DNA of 64,000 nucleotides, taken from the NCBI RefSeq assembly GCF_963676285.1, contig NZ_OY781063.1, forward strand, positions 496,001 to 560,000, written 5' to 3'. The stretch is from an uncultured Sphaerochaeta sp. GTDB lineage: Bacteria > Spirochaetota > Spirochaetia > Sphaerochaetales > Sphaerochaetaceae. Made by a program: the position numbers and the translations under genes. The notes under the pieces were generated by a model. The model was not told the DNA's origin. It did no database searches and saw nothing but the letters and a program-made list of their open reading frames with translations. Shown piece by piece: positions 53,523-62,917 of the stretch; the stretch's first letter is position 1, and each line of letters opens with the position of its first letter.

Positions 53523-54286
53523 GTTACAGTGTCGTGTTCGTAGAAGATGAGCAGATCGTCCGTGAGGAGATTGTCTCCTCGATTCGATGGGACCTCCTTG
53601 GTCTGGAATTGGTAGGCACCGCCTCTGACGGACTGAGCGGAGAGAACCTGATCAAGGAAAAGGAGCCCGATATCGTCATCACCGACATTCGCCTCCCTGC
53701 CCAGGATGGACTTACCATGCTCAGCAACTGTCCTGTAAACCATGCCATCATCCTGACCGGACATGCCGACTTTTCCTATATGAAGAGTGCTATCCGCCTT
53801 GGGGTATTCGACTACCTGCTTAAGCCAATCGATGATGAGGAGCTGGAGGAGACACTCGCCTCCTTGGTGAGGAAATTACAGGAAGAGGATCGCGAGTATG
53901 AAGACCTGAAGAAAAAGGAACATTCGCAAAGTGAGCTCATACCGCTTCCCAAGCAAGCTGGAAACCACGTAATCAACGCAACCATCGCCTATATCGCAGA
54001 GACCTACTCAGAACCGGTAGGTCTTCAGGAGGCAGCAGCCTACCTCGATCTTTCTGAAAGTCATCTCAGTCGTCTCTTCAAAGAGGTCACTGGATTGAAC
54101 TTCCTGCAGTACCTCAATGCATACAGGATAAACCAGTCGGCCATCATGATGAAGGACCCCAAGTTGAATATCAGCGAAATTGCCACCAATTGTGGATTCC
54201 CGACCCCAGGCTACTTTGCAAAGATCTTCAAACGCTTTATCGGTAAGACCCCGACCCAGTTCAGGGACGAGGTAGATACCCTCTAA
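53519..54286 (+). CDS. YesN-type response regulator with AraC-like DNA-binding domain
   Basis: 255 residues from the ATG at 53519, overlapping the kinase stop. Receiver with Asp56 (VITDIRLPAQDG), Thr80 and Lys102; AraC-type double HTH from about 155 to 253 (LQEAAAYLDLSESHLSRLFKEVTG, then SEIATNCGFPTPGYFAKIFKRFIGKTPTQFR). It probably activates the sugar importer operon that faces it on the other strand. Its last 26 bases overlap the end of the HAD gene. Confidence 0.92.
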   Translation: MSYSVVFVEDEQIVREEIVSSIRWDLLGLELVGTASDGLSGENLIKEKEPDIVITDIRLPAQDGLTMLSNCPVNHAIILTGHADFSYMKSAIRLGVFDYLLKPIDDEELEETLASLVRKLQEEDREYEDLKKKEHSQSELIPLPKQAGNHVINATIAYIAETYSEPVGLQEAAAYLDLSESHLSRLFKEVTGLNFLQYLNAYRINQSAIMMKDPKLNISEIATNCGFPTPGYFAKIFKRFIGKTPTQFRDEVDTL

Positions 54287-55112
54287 AGACTCTGGAAAGC
54301 CTCTCATCCTTTGTTCCCGTGGGGAGGTCTGCATAGAGGAGGCTTGCAATACCAAGGCTCCTGCTGCCCTGTATGTTGTCCTTCCTGTCATCGATGAAAA
54401 ACGCCTGCTCTGCAGAGACGCCTTCTTCTTCAAGTATGCTTGCATAGAACTGAAGCGATGGCTTGCTCAAACCCATCTCATGGGAGGCATAGACTTTGTC
54501 GAACAATGCAAGCGCTCCCATTTCCTCAAGTATTTCCCAATGACTTTGGATGGTATTACTTGCACATACCACCCGCTTCCCTTCTGAGCGCAATGATCGT
54601 ATCAGGGAAACTACAGGGTCGTTGAACACTGGCTTGAACACATCGGCAAACGGATTACCATCAACAGGCAGCCCAAAGACATGCGTGATATGCTGCCAGT
54701 ACTGCTCTTCAGAGACCACGCCTTCCATCAAGGGAAAATCGTAATGGAGATAATCAGCAATGAGTGCTTGTTTCTCGATTCCCAAGAGGCGGGAAATCTT
54801 CCCAAGCATTGAGATATTGTTCACTACCACATTACCCATGTCGAAAAGCAAAAGCGTGTGCTTGTCGCTGAGAACAGGATCGTACGTTGCCAGCAAGGTT
54901 TCAATCGTATGTGCTTCAAGGGACCCTTCCCAATCGAGTACTCCCATTCCCTTCGACCTTGCTTCATTGCGGGCAGTCTCCGACCTGCTTATAAAGAGGT
55001 AACGGGAGAAGGAATCCTTTGGGGGACTGAAAACCAGATGGTCAGCGAAAGATCCCAGCACCGAAAAATCCGCATCCCCTTCTTTCAGATCAGTAGAGAG
55101 AAATTCAAACAT
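54261..55112 (-). CDS. HAD-family phosphatase (YihX-like) with an N-terminal extension
   Basis: 283 residues from the ATG at 55112; a TTG two codons earlier is less likely. DMGNVVVN (91-98) is the nucleophile motif of YihX-type HAD phosphatases (DxGN), SNT (motif 2) and KPSLQFYASIL and IDDRKDNI (motifs 3 and 4) follow. YihX acts on sugar-1-phosphates. The first 85 residues are an extra domain without a family match (LVFSPPKDSFSRYLFISRSE). Last gene of the importer operon, two bases after the permease stop. Confidence 0.82.
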   Translation of the reverse strand: MFEFLSTDLKEGDADFSVLGSFADHLVFSPPKDSFSRYLFISRSETARNEARSKGMGVLDWEGSLEAHTIETLLATYDPVLSDKHTLLLFDMGNVVVNNISMLGKISRLLGIEKQALIADYLHYDFPLMEGVVSEEQYWQHITHVFGLPVDGNPFADVFKPVFNDPVVSLIRSLRSEGKRVVCASNTIQSHWEILEEMGALALFDKVYASHEMGLSKPSLQFYASILEEEGVSAEQAFFIDDRKDNIQGSRSLGIASLLYADLPTGTKDERLSRVFRGYLPRP

Positions 55113-55114
55113 AC

Positions 55115-55966
55115 TCAACCCTTCCTTGACTCATAGACTGCCGACCCACCAATGAAATACTTGGTCAATGACATGAATAGTACAAACATGGGGATCGATG
55201 CAAGCAGGGCTGCAGCCATCATTGCACCTTCATCGGTGTTACGCTCAAGCGCAAAGGAACTTATGTACTGCGGAATCGTCTTCATCTTCTCGCTCTGGCT
55301 CACCAAGAGCGGCCAGAGTAGATTGTCCCACTGACTACGGAAGGAGAGAATGGAGAGCGTTGCGATAACCGGCATACAGTTTGGCAGGACAATCCTCCAA
55401 TAGATCCCAAACTCCCCCATCCCATCGACACGAGCAGCGTCAAGGAATTCTGTGGGAAACGTGGTAAGGTACTGGCGCATCTGGAATACACCAAAGGCAC
55501 TAACCAGGAAGGGAAGAATCAAACCGGTATAGGTATTCTGGATCCTGAGCATCATGACAACCATATAGAGCGGGATCATGATCGCCTCAAAGGGAATCAT
55601 CATGGTGGCCATGATCATGATAAAGATGGTATTTCGTCCACGAAACCGGAATTTTGCCAAACCATAGCCGGTGAGGCTTGCAATCAGGACAGTGGTAATG
55701 GCCACCGTAACACTCACGAAGAGTGAGTTGGAGAGATTTCTGACAAATATGAATGTCTGATCATTTCCAGCAACTGCCTTGATGAAGTTCTCACTGTTGA
55801 AGGATTCGGGAATCCATGAGAACGGCATGCGCATGATCTGGGTTCTCTCCATCATGGATGCGCTGATCATGAAGATGATCGGGGTCAGGGTAAACAAAAG
55901 CATCAGAGTCAAGATCATCCAGATGACGATGTTGTTGCCGTGTATTTTCTTGGATATCTGCTTCAT
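55115..55966 (-). CDS. Carbohydrate ABC transporter permease, MalG type
   Basis: 283 residues, six predicted helices and an EAA loop near residues 180-200 (EFLDAARVDGMGEFGIYWRIVLP). Its ATG touches the stop of the MalF-type permease gene (TAGATG). One half of the inner-membrane channel of the importer that also holds the protein encoded at 56966. No ATPase in the operon. Confidence 0.92.
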   Translation of the reverse strand: MKQISKKIHGNNIVIWMILTLMLLFTLTPIIFMISASMMERTQIMRMPFSWIPESFNSENFIKAVAGNDQTFIFVRNLSNSLFVSVTVAITTVLIASLTGYGLAKFRFRGRNTIFIMIMATMMIPFEAIMIPLYMVVMMLRIQNTYTGLILPFLVSAFGVFQMRQYLTTFPTEFLDAARVDGMGEFGIYWRIVLPNCMPVIATLSILSFRSQWDNLLWPLLVSQSEKMKTIPQYISSFALERNTDEGAMMAAALLASIPMFVLFMSLTKYFIGGSAVYESRKG

Positions 55967-56899
55967 CTAGTACTCCACCTGTTCACTTTTGGTTGTATTG
56001 AACTGCAACAAGGTAAGCAACAACATCAGAACGAAGAGCACGACACTCATTGCGCTTGCCCTGCCAAGGTACTGTTGCTGGATACCGGTTACATAGATAT
56101 TGAATGTGATTACATTGATTGGGGCACGTGGCGCCCCGTTGGTGTACAGCATATACTGGGTGCTGAATGTCTTCAGGCACTGCAACATTGCCATGACAGA
56201 GACCAATACCACCGTAGGTTTGAGCAGGGGAAGCGTGATACGCCAGAACACCTGGTTCTTGCTTGCCCCATCGATGGTTGCAGCTTCATAGATGGTGGGG
56301 GGGATGGAAGCCAACCCGGTGATGAAGAGAATGACAAAATAGCCTATGTATTTCCAGAAGTAGATGACCATGGTGGAGACCTGTTCCATGACAGGGTCCA
56401 CAAGCCAGCGGTGGTCGACTCCCGGGGTATTCATCAGGGCATTGACCCACTGGTTTCCCAATCCTCTTGGGTCAAAGATGATCATCCAGATGGTTGCTGC
56501 AACCACACTGGATAGGATTGCAGGGGTATAATATGCAATCTGTAGGAATTTCTTTGCCTTTCTGCTACCGAGATTGCTGATAAACACGGCAAGCAAGAGG
56601 CTGATAATCAAGAGAGGGATGAATGTCCCTACCGTAAAGACCAATGTGGCTCTCAAGCTATTGAGAAAAGAAAGCTCACTCGCTGCACGGCTGGGATCGA
56701 AGAGCCTGATGTAGTTTCCCAAACCCAGGAATGCCGGCGGAGCCTTGCTCAGCGCACGCTTATCGAAGAAACTGGTGTAAAAGGCGTTGATAATCGGATA
56801 AAAACTGAACAGGGAGAAAAAAAGCATGGAGGGAACCACGAAGAAGAATCCCCACCGAGCCTGTTTTTTCTCGATGCCTCGGTATTTTTTCAAACCCAT
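55967..56899 (-). CDS. Carbohydrate ABC transporter permease, MalF type
   Basis: 310 residues with AGGAG before the ATG and six predicted helices. The EAA loop is IYEAATIDGASKNQVFWRITLPLLKP near residue 222. Partner of the MalG-type permease. Distinct in sequence from the permease at 7269, so the two importers handle different sugars. Confidence 0.92.
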   Translation of the reverse strand: MGLKKYRGIEKKQARWGFFFVVPSMLFFSLFSFYPIINAFYTSFFDKRALSKAPPAFLGLGNYIRLFDPSRAASELSFLNSLRATLVFTVGTFIPLLIISLLLAVFISNLGSRKAKKFLQIAYYTPAILSSVVAATIWMIIFDPRGLGNQWVNALMNTPGVDHRWLVDPVMEQVSTMVIYFWKYIGYFVILFITGLASIPPTIYEAATIDGASKNQVFWRITLPLLKPTVVLVSVMAMLQCLKTFSTQYMLYTNGAPRAPINVITFNIYVTGIQQQYLGRASAMSVVLFVLMLLLTLLQFNTTKSEQVEY

Positions 56900-56930
56900 G
56901 AAGTACTCCTACAGATTGATGGTCAAGGAA

Positions 56931-56958
56931 TCGGTCCTGCCGTGAGGGGCAGGACCGA
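56931..56958 (-). other. Stem-loop between binding-protein and permease genes
   Basis: TCGGTCCTGCC and GGCAGGACCGA form a perfect 11-bp stem with a 6-base loop, seven bases past the stop of the binding-protein gene. Likely lowers permease expression relative to the binding protein. Confidence 0.7.
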
Positions 56959-56965
56959 GTGTTGG

Positions 56966-58276
56966 TTACTGTTCGTCAACAATCTCTTGAACAGCAGAGC
57001 GAAGTGTTGCCAGGGCCTTTTGAGGACTAACACCACTAAGCATGACCGACTCTACCGCATAGCGGATCTGGGTCTGGATCTCTGCTGAGTTTGCTCCGTA
57101 ATAGATCATGTGGGAGCGTTCCATGTCATTGATGAACACATCGCTGTAGGGCATGTTCTTCAGTGTATCGCTTGCAAACAGTGCCTTGGTAGGCTGGATG
57201 ATGTTTCCACCACGGGTGAGGTAATCCTCTCCATGGCTGAGCAGGAATCCTGCCAACTTCCAAGCTGCCTTCTGTACATTGGGATCACTGTCTGCATTCA
57301 CCATGAAGAAGTGACCATAGTAGCAAGCTGCCACATCACGAACGGCATCCTCGAACACAGGGTATGGGATTACCATCCACTCACCACTCTCAAAGAACTC
57401 AGGGTTGTCTTCGGCAATCCTTCCCTGCTGGTAAAGACCGCTATGGGCCATTGCCATATCATTGTTATCCAAATCAAACAATTTGCGGGCATTCTTGTAG
57501 GTGGGGGAACCAAGATTACGTCCAGAAGGACCCCACTCCTGCATGTAGGTAAGAGCCTTGAGCCAAGCCTCATCACCAACAATGGCCTGCTTGCCATCAC
57601 TGCTGATAAGCTCTCCACCAAGCTGTTCAACCATGGGTACAAAGAACGTCAAATAGTAGGGATAGCGGAAGTCAAATCCACGACGGATGAGGATATCCCC
57701 GTCACGAATGACGAGCTTCTCAGAGACATCAGCCATCTCTTCCCATGTCTTGGGATAATCGGTCTCAGGGTTGAGACCAGCATCGCGGAAGATCTTCTTG
57801 TTCACATAGATTGCCCAGTTGGTTAGTTCCAAGGGCAGGCCGTAGACCTCTCCATTGACGGTAACGGTGTCCAGTACACCATCCACATAGGTATCCAACA
57901 GGTCTTCCTTGTCAGAATACCCTGCTGCCTGGTAATCGACCGGTGCAACACGGTAGTTGGAGATGTATGCATACTGGTTTTCAATCGGAAGATTGAACAT
58001 GTCAGGGCCTTGGTTCGCGGCAAAAGCGGTCTGTACCAGTTCAATCTGCTTTGCAGATGACTGGGTAGTTCTTACTACCGTAATATTCGGGTTCTGTGCC
58101 ATGAATGCGGCGATCAGTTCATTCTCCAACTCCGTACGAGCTGGATCCTCGTGTGTCCAGTACTGTATGGTAACTGGAGCGTTTTCATCTACAACAGCTT
58201 CCTTTCCACCTTGAGCAAACAAGGAGAGAGGGAGCAACAAAGCAATCATCAATGCCAATGCAATTGATCTTTTCAT
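56966..58276 (-). CDS. Sugar ABC transporter substrate-binding protein
   Basis: 436 residues from the ATG at 58276 (GAGGAGG upstream); a TTG start five codons earlier would cover that site. Signal peptide to about residue 21 (LPLSLFAQGGKE), no lipobox Cys. Family-1 sugar binding protein, with YWTHEDPARTELENELIAAF early and a GRIAEDNPEFFESGEW part. First gene of the importer operon that ends with the HAD phosphatase, and opposed to the YesM/YesN genes. Confidence 0.92.
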   Translation of the reverse strand: MKRSIALALMIALLLPLSLFAQGGKEAVVDENAPVTIQYWTHEDPARTELENELIAAFMAQNPNITVVRTTQSSAKQIELVQTAFAANQGPDMFNLPIENQYAYISNYRVAPVDYQAAGYSDKEDLLDTYVDGVLDTVTVNGEVYGLPLELTNWAIYVNKKIFRDAGLNPETDYPKTWEEMADVSEKLVIRDGDILIRRGFDFRYPYYLTFFVPMVEQLGGELISSDGKQAIVGDEAWLKALTYMQEWGPSGRNLGSPTYKNARKLFDLDNNDMAMAHSGLYQQGRIAEDNPEFFESGEWMVIPYPVFEDAVRDVAACYYGHFFMVNADSDPNVQKAAWKLAGFLLSHGEDYLTRGGNIIQPTKALFASDTLKNMPYSDVFINDMERSHMIYYGANSAEIQTQIRYAVESVMLSGVSPQKALATLRSAVQEIVDEQ

Positions 58277-58427
58277 GTGTGACCTCCTCAAGTCTTACTA
58301 CCTTCAGTGTAGATGCTTAGGGCAAATCCACAAGATAAAGGTTTTGTGTTTATAGAGACAGGTTTGAGGAGATGAGATGAGGCATATCAAGATTGATATA
58401 GAAATAAGAAAAATGACACGACCCCTG

Positions 58428-58805
58428 CTAAGAGAAGTCTTTTTTCACCGAGCGCAAATAGCTAGCCAGTTTCTCCATCGTCTCGCTGGAGATGTCGTGC
58501 TCGATTAAGCAAGCATCCTGTTCTGCAATGACAGGGTCCACACCCAGTACTTCCTGGAAGAAACTGGTAAGGGTTTTGTGCCTGAAATAGACCTGGGAAG
58601 CTTTCAGTCTCCCCTTTTCCGTCAGGTGGATATCCCCATAGGTCTCCTGCTTCACATATCCATCGGCAGAGAGCACCTTCATGGCACGGTTTACGCTGGG
58701 CTTTGAGACACCAAGACGGAGGGCGACATCGGTCGTCCTAACTTTTTCGTGTATTTCGCTGAGTGCCAAAACAGCCTCAAGATAATCTTCCCCTGACTTT
58801 TGCAT
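58428..58805 (-). CDS. DtxR/MntR-family metal-dependent regulator
   Basis: 125 residues, the short form without an SH3 domain. HTH at 20-50 (TTDVALRLGVSKPSVNRAMKVLSADGYV), then a dimer and metal-binding region (HKTLTSFFQEVLGVDP, EQDACLIEHDISSETMEKL) that keeps Glu, Cys and His ligands. It is divergent from feoAB, with 99 bases between, and so is probably their iron-responsive (or manganese-responsive) regulator. Confidence 0.85.
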   Translation of the reverse strand: MQKSGEDYLEAVLALSEIHEKVRTTDVALRLGVSKPSVNRAMKVLSADGYVKQETYGDIHLTEKGRLKASQVYFRHKTLTSFFQEVLGVDPVIAEQDACLIEHDISSETMEKLASYLRSVKKDFS

Positions 58806-58855
58806 GCCTAGATAGTATCATGCATACAGAATTTTGTCATCGTAGATTATATATC

Positions 58856-58884
58856 TTGACATAGATGTTTGATATGGCTAACTT
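58856..58884 (+). promoter_or_regulatory. feoAB promoter
   Basis: TTGACA (58856-58861) and TAACTT (58879-58884) are spaced 17 bases, 20 bases before the feoA start. No clear DtxR palindrome can be assigned. Confidence 0.7.
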
Positions 58885-58904
58885 ATAGGTGAGGATGAAA
58901 TACG

Positions 58905-59129
58905 ATGCAAATGACGATGGACGAATTGACCGTAGGACAGAGAGGGGCTGTAAAAGCAATACACGCCCCAAAACAGCTTAAGCGACGACTGATGGATATG
59001 GGATTCACCAAAGGTGTAGATATTGAAGTTGTCAAGCTGGCTCCGATGGGAGACCCCATCGAGGTATCCGTTCGTGGATACAATCTCTGCTTGAGAAGAG
59101 CAGAAGCACGCAAGATTGAACTGAGATAG
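58905..59129 (+). CDS. feoA: Ferrous iron transport protein A
   Basis: 74 residues, an SH3-like FeoA domain (ELTVGQRGAVKAI, MGFTKGVDIEVVKLAPMGDPIEVSVRGYNLCLRR). It assists FeoB at the inner membrane. GAGGAT lies upstream; feoB begins three bases after its stop. Confidence 0.93.
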   Translation: MQMTMDELTVGQRGAVKAIHAPKQLKRRLMDMGFTKGVDIEVVKLAPMGDPIEVSVRGYNLCLRRAEARKIELR

Positions 59130-59132
59130 CCT

Positions 59133-61094
59133 ATGCAAACCATTGCCCTTATCGGGAATCCCAACTCTGGAAAGACAACGCTGTTCAACGCATTGACGGG
59201 AACCAGTGCTTATGTGGGCAACTGGCCTGGCGTTACCGTGGAAAAGAAGGAAGGCATGGTAGGCGGCCATACTATTTTGGACCTCCCCGGCATCTATTCG
59301 CTCTCCCCTTACAGCCCAGAAGAAAAACTTTCCAGACGCTATATTCTTGATGAACAGCCGGATCTTATCATTGATGTCATTGATGCAACTAATCTTGAGA
59401 GAAGTCTTTACCTGACCACCCAGCTTGCAGAGCTGGGCCGACCTCTCCTACTTGTACTTAATATGGCGGACCTTTTGGAAAAGGAAGGAATCAAGATCGA
59501 TACCAAGCGTCTCAGCCAGATGACCGGCTCTCCGGTGGTGACTGTCTCAGCGAGCAGGGGAACAGGAATCGATGAACTGAAAGAGGCAATCGAGCATAGC
59601 CTGAAAGAAAAACATGCGGCGCTCTGCCCGCTCTTTTCCAACTTCATAGAACGCTATATCTCTCATATCATTGAGGATGATTACCTTCATGCAATACCGA
59701 AAGGAAGACAGATGCGATGGGCGGCCATCAAGCTTATTGAGGAAGATGAACTCTTTCTCTCTTCCATGCCTCCAATTCCAGAGGCGTTCAACACGTATCT
59801 TACCAAGGTACGTGCTGAGTTGGTTGACCACTATGACGATGACCCTGAAGCGATCATCATCGACCAGCGCTACAAGGTAGCAGAGCATATCGCAAAGGAT
59901 TGTCAAATCCGAAAGAAAAAAGAGAAATCTTTTAATTTTGATTCCATCGCGACCAATCGCATAGCAGCTATTCCTCTGTTTATTTTGATCATGGGTGCAG
60001 TCTTCTATCTCTCCATTGGTCTGGTTGGAGGATACACCACCCCAGTTCTGGAGAATCTCTTCGGATACCTTGGTTCACAGGTGTTTACCTTATCAGATAC
60101 GTTGGGGGTACACCCCTTGCTCTCAGGAATACTTGTCGATGGTATCATTGCAGGAGTTGGTGCGGTACTCACCTTTGTTCCCCAGCTATTTGTACTCTTT
60201 CTCCTTCTTTCTATCTTGGAAGATTGCGGGTATATGGCAAGGATTGCCTTCATCATGGATAGGCTGATGCGCACCCTGGGGCTTTCAGGCAAGTCCATCA
60301 TTCCCTTGGTCATCGGGACCGGTTGCTCTGTACCTGCAATCATGAGCAGTAGAACAATCGAGCACCAGAAACAGAGGGAACTCACGGTCATTGTAACCCC
60401 ATTCATTCCCTGTGGTGCAAAGATGCCGGTTTTTGCTCTTATGCTCACCTACTTTTTTCCTGGTCGGTGGTACATCGCCCCCATGATTTATCTTCTGGGT
60501 ATTGTCGCGGTCATTGTTACAGGATTGCTTGCACGGGCAATCGACAAGCATAAGGAAACCAATGCCTTTATTCTTGAGCTACCCCGCTACCAATTACCTA
60601 CAGTCAGGAATGTCTGGCTCCAGACCAAGGAGCGAACCCTGGGATTCATACAGAAGGCTGGAACCATCATCCTACTCTCCTCTGTGATCATCTATTTGCT
60701 CTCCTCGTACTCATTTACCTTCCAGGCAGTTGATGCGGATGCAAGCATGCTTGCAATCATGGGGAGGATTATCGCCCCACTGTTTGCCCCCTTGGGATTC
60801 GGGTTCTGGCAGGCTAGTGTTGCACTGTTGACGGGAATTGCCGCCAAGGAGACCATTGTCAGTACACTGAGCGTAACCATCGGGACTGCCAATCTGGGAT
60901 CTTTCTTCACTCCCGACTCCGCTCTCTCCTATATGACTTTCATTCTGCTCTCCTCTCCTTGTATTGCCGCCATTGGAGCAATGTTCAAGGAACTGGGAAG
61001 CAAGAGAAAACTTCTGTATGCCCTGCTGTGGCAGACAGGATTCGCCTATCTATCAGCACTCTTGGTTCGTTACATGGTGCTGCTGTTCATATAA
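59133..61094 (+). CDS. feoB: Ferrous iron transporter B
   Basis: 653 residues. N-terminal G domain with GNPNSGKTT (7-15), DLPG and NMAD, a helical domain to about 265, then a membrane domain with 7-8 helices holding the Cys-containing pore motif (GTGCSVPAIM) and the FIPCGAKMPVF motif. GTP-driven Fe(II) uptake under anaerobic conditions. Between feoA and a small Cys-rich protein, the common Feo order. Confidence 0.96.
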   Translation: MQTIALIGNPNSGKTTLFNALTGTSAYVGNWPGVTVEKKEGMVGGHTILDLPGIYSLSPYSPEEKLSRRYILDEQPDLIIDVIDATNLERSLYLTTQLAELGRPLLLVLNMADLLEKEGIKIDTKRLSQMTGSPVVTVSASRGTGIDELKEAIEHSLKEKHAALCPLFSNFIERYISHIIEDDYLHAIPKGRQMRWAAIKLIEEDELFLSSMPPIPEAFNTYLTKVRAELVDHYDDDPEAIIIDQRYKVAEHIAKDCQIRKKKEKSFNFDSIATNRIAAIPLFILIMGAVFYLSIGLVGGYTTPVLENLFGYLGSQVFTLSDTLGVHPLLSGILVDGIIAGVGAVLTFVPQLFVLFLLLSILEDCGYMARIAFIMDRLMRTLGLSGKSIIPLVIGTGCSVPAIMSSRTIEHQKQRELTVIVTPFIPCGAKMPVFALMLTYFFPGRWYIAPMIYLLGIVAVIVTGLLARAIDKHKETNAFILELPRYQLPTVRNVWLQTKERTLGFIQKAGTIILLSSVIIYLLSSYSFTFQAVDADASMLAIMGRIIAPLFAPLGFGFWQASVALLTGIAAKETIVSTLSVTIGTANLGSFFTPDSALSYMTFILLSSPCIAAIGAMFKELGSKRKLLYALLWQTGFAYLSALLVRYMVLLFI

Positions 61095-61104
61095 AGGAAT
61101 GCCT

Positions 61105-61284
61105 ATGACTACGATTATTGCTAATGTGGTTGTTGCAGCTTTGATTATCTCCCTGGTTGCATACGCTATTGCAACCCTTACTAAACAGAGCAAGGATGAG
61201 AGTTGTGCCTCCTGCTCCCCCAAAAAAGGAAGTGCTTGCAAGGGGTGTCAGTTTGCCGATCACTGTAATAAGACTATTCATTAA
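61105..61284 (+). CDS. FeoB-associated Cys-rich membrane protein
   Basis: 59 residues from the ATG at 61105 (AAAGGA upstream); it is inside a longer spurious frame. One N-terminal membrane helix and a Cys-rich tail (SCASCSPKKGSACKGC). Such proteins are often found after feoB and take the place of FeoC; the exact role is not settled. Ten bases after the feoB stop. Confidence 0.82.
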   Translation: MTTIIANVVVAALIISLVAYAIATLTKQSKDESCASCSPKKGSACKGCQFADHCNKTIH

Positions 61285-61382
61285 CTGAATATTTATGCAG
61301 TAAGTCTGGATATTTCCCCTCTTTTTCGTTACACTCTCCACTAACACCCTGAACGGGTAGTATTGTTTGAGGAGAGATAGAA

Positions 61383-62198
61383 ATGAAACGAAGCATTGTT
61401 GTACTGTTGTCACTATTATTGGTTTCGGTCAGCCTTTTCGCTGCAGGAACCAAGGAACAAGCACCCGGTGTTGATAATTCCCTTCAGAAAATCATGGATA
61501 AGGGCGTGCTTGTCATGGGTCTTGATGACAACTTCCCTCCCATGGGTTTCCGTGATGAGAAAGGTGAACTGGTGGGTTTTGATGTAGATTTGGCCAAGGA
61601 AGCTATGAAGCGCCTCGGTGTTGAGCTCAAGCTCCAGGCAATCGATTGGAATGCCAAGGAACAGGAACTGAATACCGGAAACATTGACTGTATCTGGAAT
61701 GGTTTCACCATCACTCCTGAACGTCAGGAAGCCATGACCTTTACCCCTCCCTATATCCACAATGCCCAGGTTGTGGTAGTGAGAGATGACAGCCCTTACA
61801 CCACACTTGCCTCCCTCAGTGGAAAAACCGTTGGATACCAGGCTGGATCATCAGCTTCAAATGCAATCGACGACACTCCCGAGTTCAAGCAGTCCGTAAA
61901 GAGCTTTGTTGAGTTCAAGGAGAACCTTACCGGTTTGATGGATCTTGAGATTGGAGGTATTGATGCACTGGTGGTTGATGTCACTGTCGCAGAGGACAAC
62001 ATCAAGCGCAGCGGAAAACCCTTCAGAATCCTCGAGGAGGAACTTGCTCCCGAAGACTATGGTATTGGATTCCGCAAGGGTGAGCAGAAGCTTGCAGACG
62101 CAGTATGGCAGCAGCTTGAGGCTATGGCCGCAGACGGTACGCTTGCAAAAATCTCCACCGATTGGTTCGGTAGTGATATTACTGTTGTAGCAAAATAA
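61383..62198 (+). CDS. Polar amino acid ABC transporter substrate-binding protein
   Basis: 271 residues. Signal peptide 1-20 (SVSLFAAGTKE) without a lipobox Cys. Family-3 binding protein: GVLVMGLDDNFPPMGFRDEKGELVGFDVDLAKEAMKRLG, then NGFTITPERQE and the typical ligand pocket order. It likely binds a polar amino acid. AGGAG precedes the ATG. An intrinsic terminator separates it from the permease gene. Confidence 0.92.
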   Translation: MKRSIVVLLSLLLVSVSLFAAGTKEQAPGVDNSLQKIMDKGVLVMGLDDNFPPMGFRDEKGELVGFDVDLAKEAMKRLGVELKLQAIDWNAKEQELNTGNIDCIWNGFTITPERQEAMTFTPPYIHNAQVVVVRDDSPYTTLASLSGKTVGYQAGSSASNAIDDTPEFKQSVKSFVEFKENLTGLMDLEIGGIDALVVDVTVAEDNIKRSGKPFRILEEELAPEDYGIGFRKGEQKLADAVWQQLEAMAADGTLAKISTDWFGSDITVVAK

Positions 62199-62214
62199 CG
62201 AAACCGTTATGATT

Positions 62215-62247
62215 ACGGGGAGCCCAGCTCCCCGTTTTCTTTTTTTC
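62215..62247 (+). terminator. Intrinsic terminator between the binding-protein and permease genes
   Basis: ACGGGGAGC and GCTCCCCGT form a 9-bp stem with loop CCA, followed by TTTCTTTTTTT. It should stop most transcripts and leave the permease at a lower level. Confidence 0.88.
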
Positions 62248-62272
62248 AACACCTTATCTCTAGGAGACACCG

Positions 62273-62908
62273 ATGGGAAACCTCTTAATGCAGATGCTGG
62301 TTGCCACGATGACCAGTTTGAAGATATTCGGCCTTACCCTGCTATTCTCCCTCCCCCTGGGTATGTTGGTTGCAAAAGGCAGGATGTCGAAAAACCCAAT
62401 CATTTCCAACGTGGTAAATGTGTACATCATGATCATGAGGGGAACTCCCTTGATCCTCCAGCTCTTGTTTGTCTACTTTGCACCCTACTACATCTTCGGC
62501 TCCTCTTATGACCGTTTCACTGCTGTTATTGTAGGCTATACCATCAACTATGCAGCGTATTTTGCCGAGATCTACCGTGGTGGAATCCAATCGATACCCG
62601 TCGGGCAGTATGAGGCATCCTTGGTTCTTGGTTTCTCGAAGGCACACACATTCACCCATGTGATTGCCCCTCAGGTGGTCAAACGCATTATCCCTGCAAT
62701 GGGAAACGAGGTAATCACCCTGGTTAAAGATACTGCACTTGCCCAGACTATCGGGGTTGCAGAACTGTTCAGGGTTGCCCAGAACGCCTCAGCTAGGGAG
62801 TTCTCGACCATGCCCATCTTCATTGCCGGAGTGTTTTACTTCTTGATGAATGCGGTAGTCTCCCGTTCATTCGACCTGCTTGAGAGAAAGCTCAACTACT
62901 ACCGCTAG
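62273..62908 (+). CDS. Amino acid ABC transporter permease
   Basis: 211 residues with AGGAG before the ATG. Four or five helices with the HAAP-type permease motif (RGTPLILQLLFVYFAPYYIF, then AAYFAEIYRGGIQSIPVGQYEASLVLGFS). Works with the binding protein and the ATPase that flank it; homodimer likely. Confidence 0.93.
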   Translation: MGNLLMQMLVATMTSLKIFGLTLLFSLPLGMLVAKGRMSKNPIISNVVNVYIMIMRGTPLILQLLFVYFAPYYIFGSSYDRFTAVIVGYTINYAAYFAEIYRGGIQSIPVGQYEASLVLGFSKAHTFTHVIAPQVVKRIIPAMGNEVITLVKDTALAQTIGVAELFRVAQNASAREFSTMPIFIAGVFYFLMNAVVSRSFDLLERKLNYYR

Positions 62909-62917
62909 GAGAGGAAG

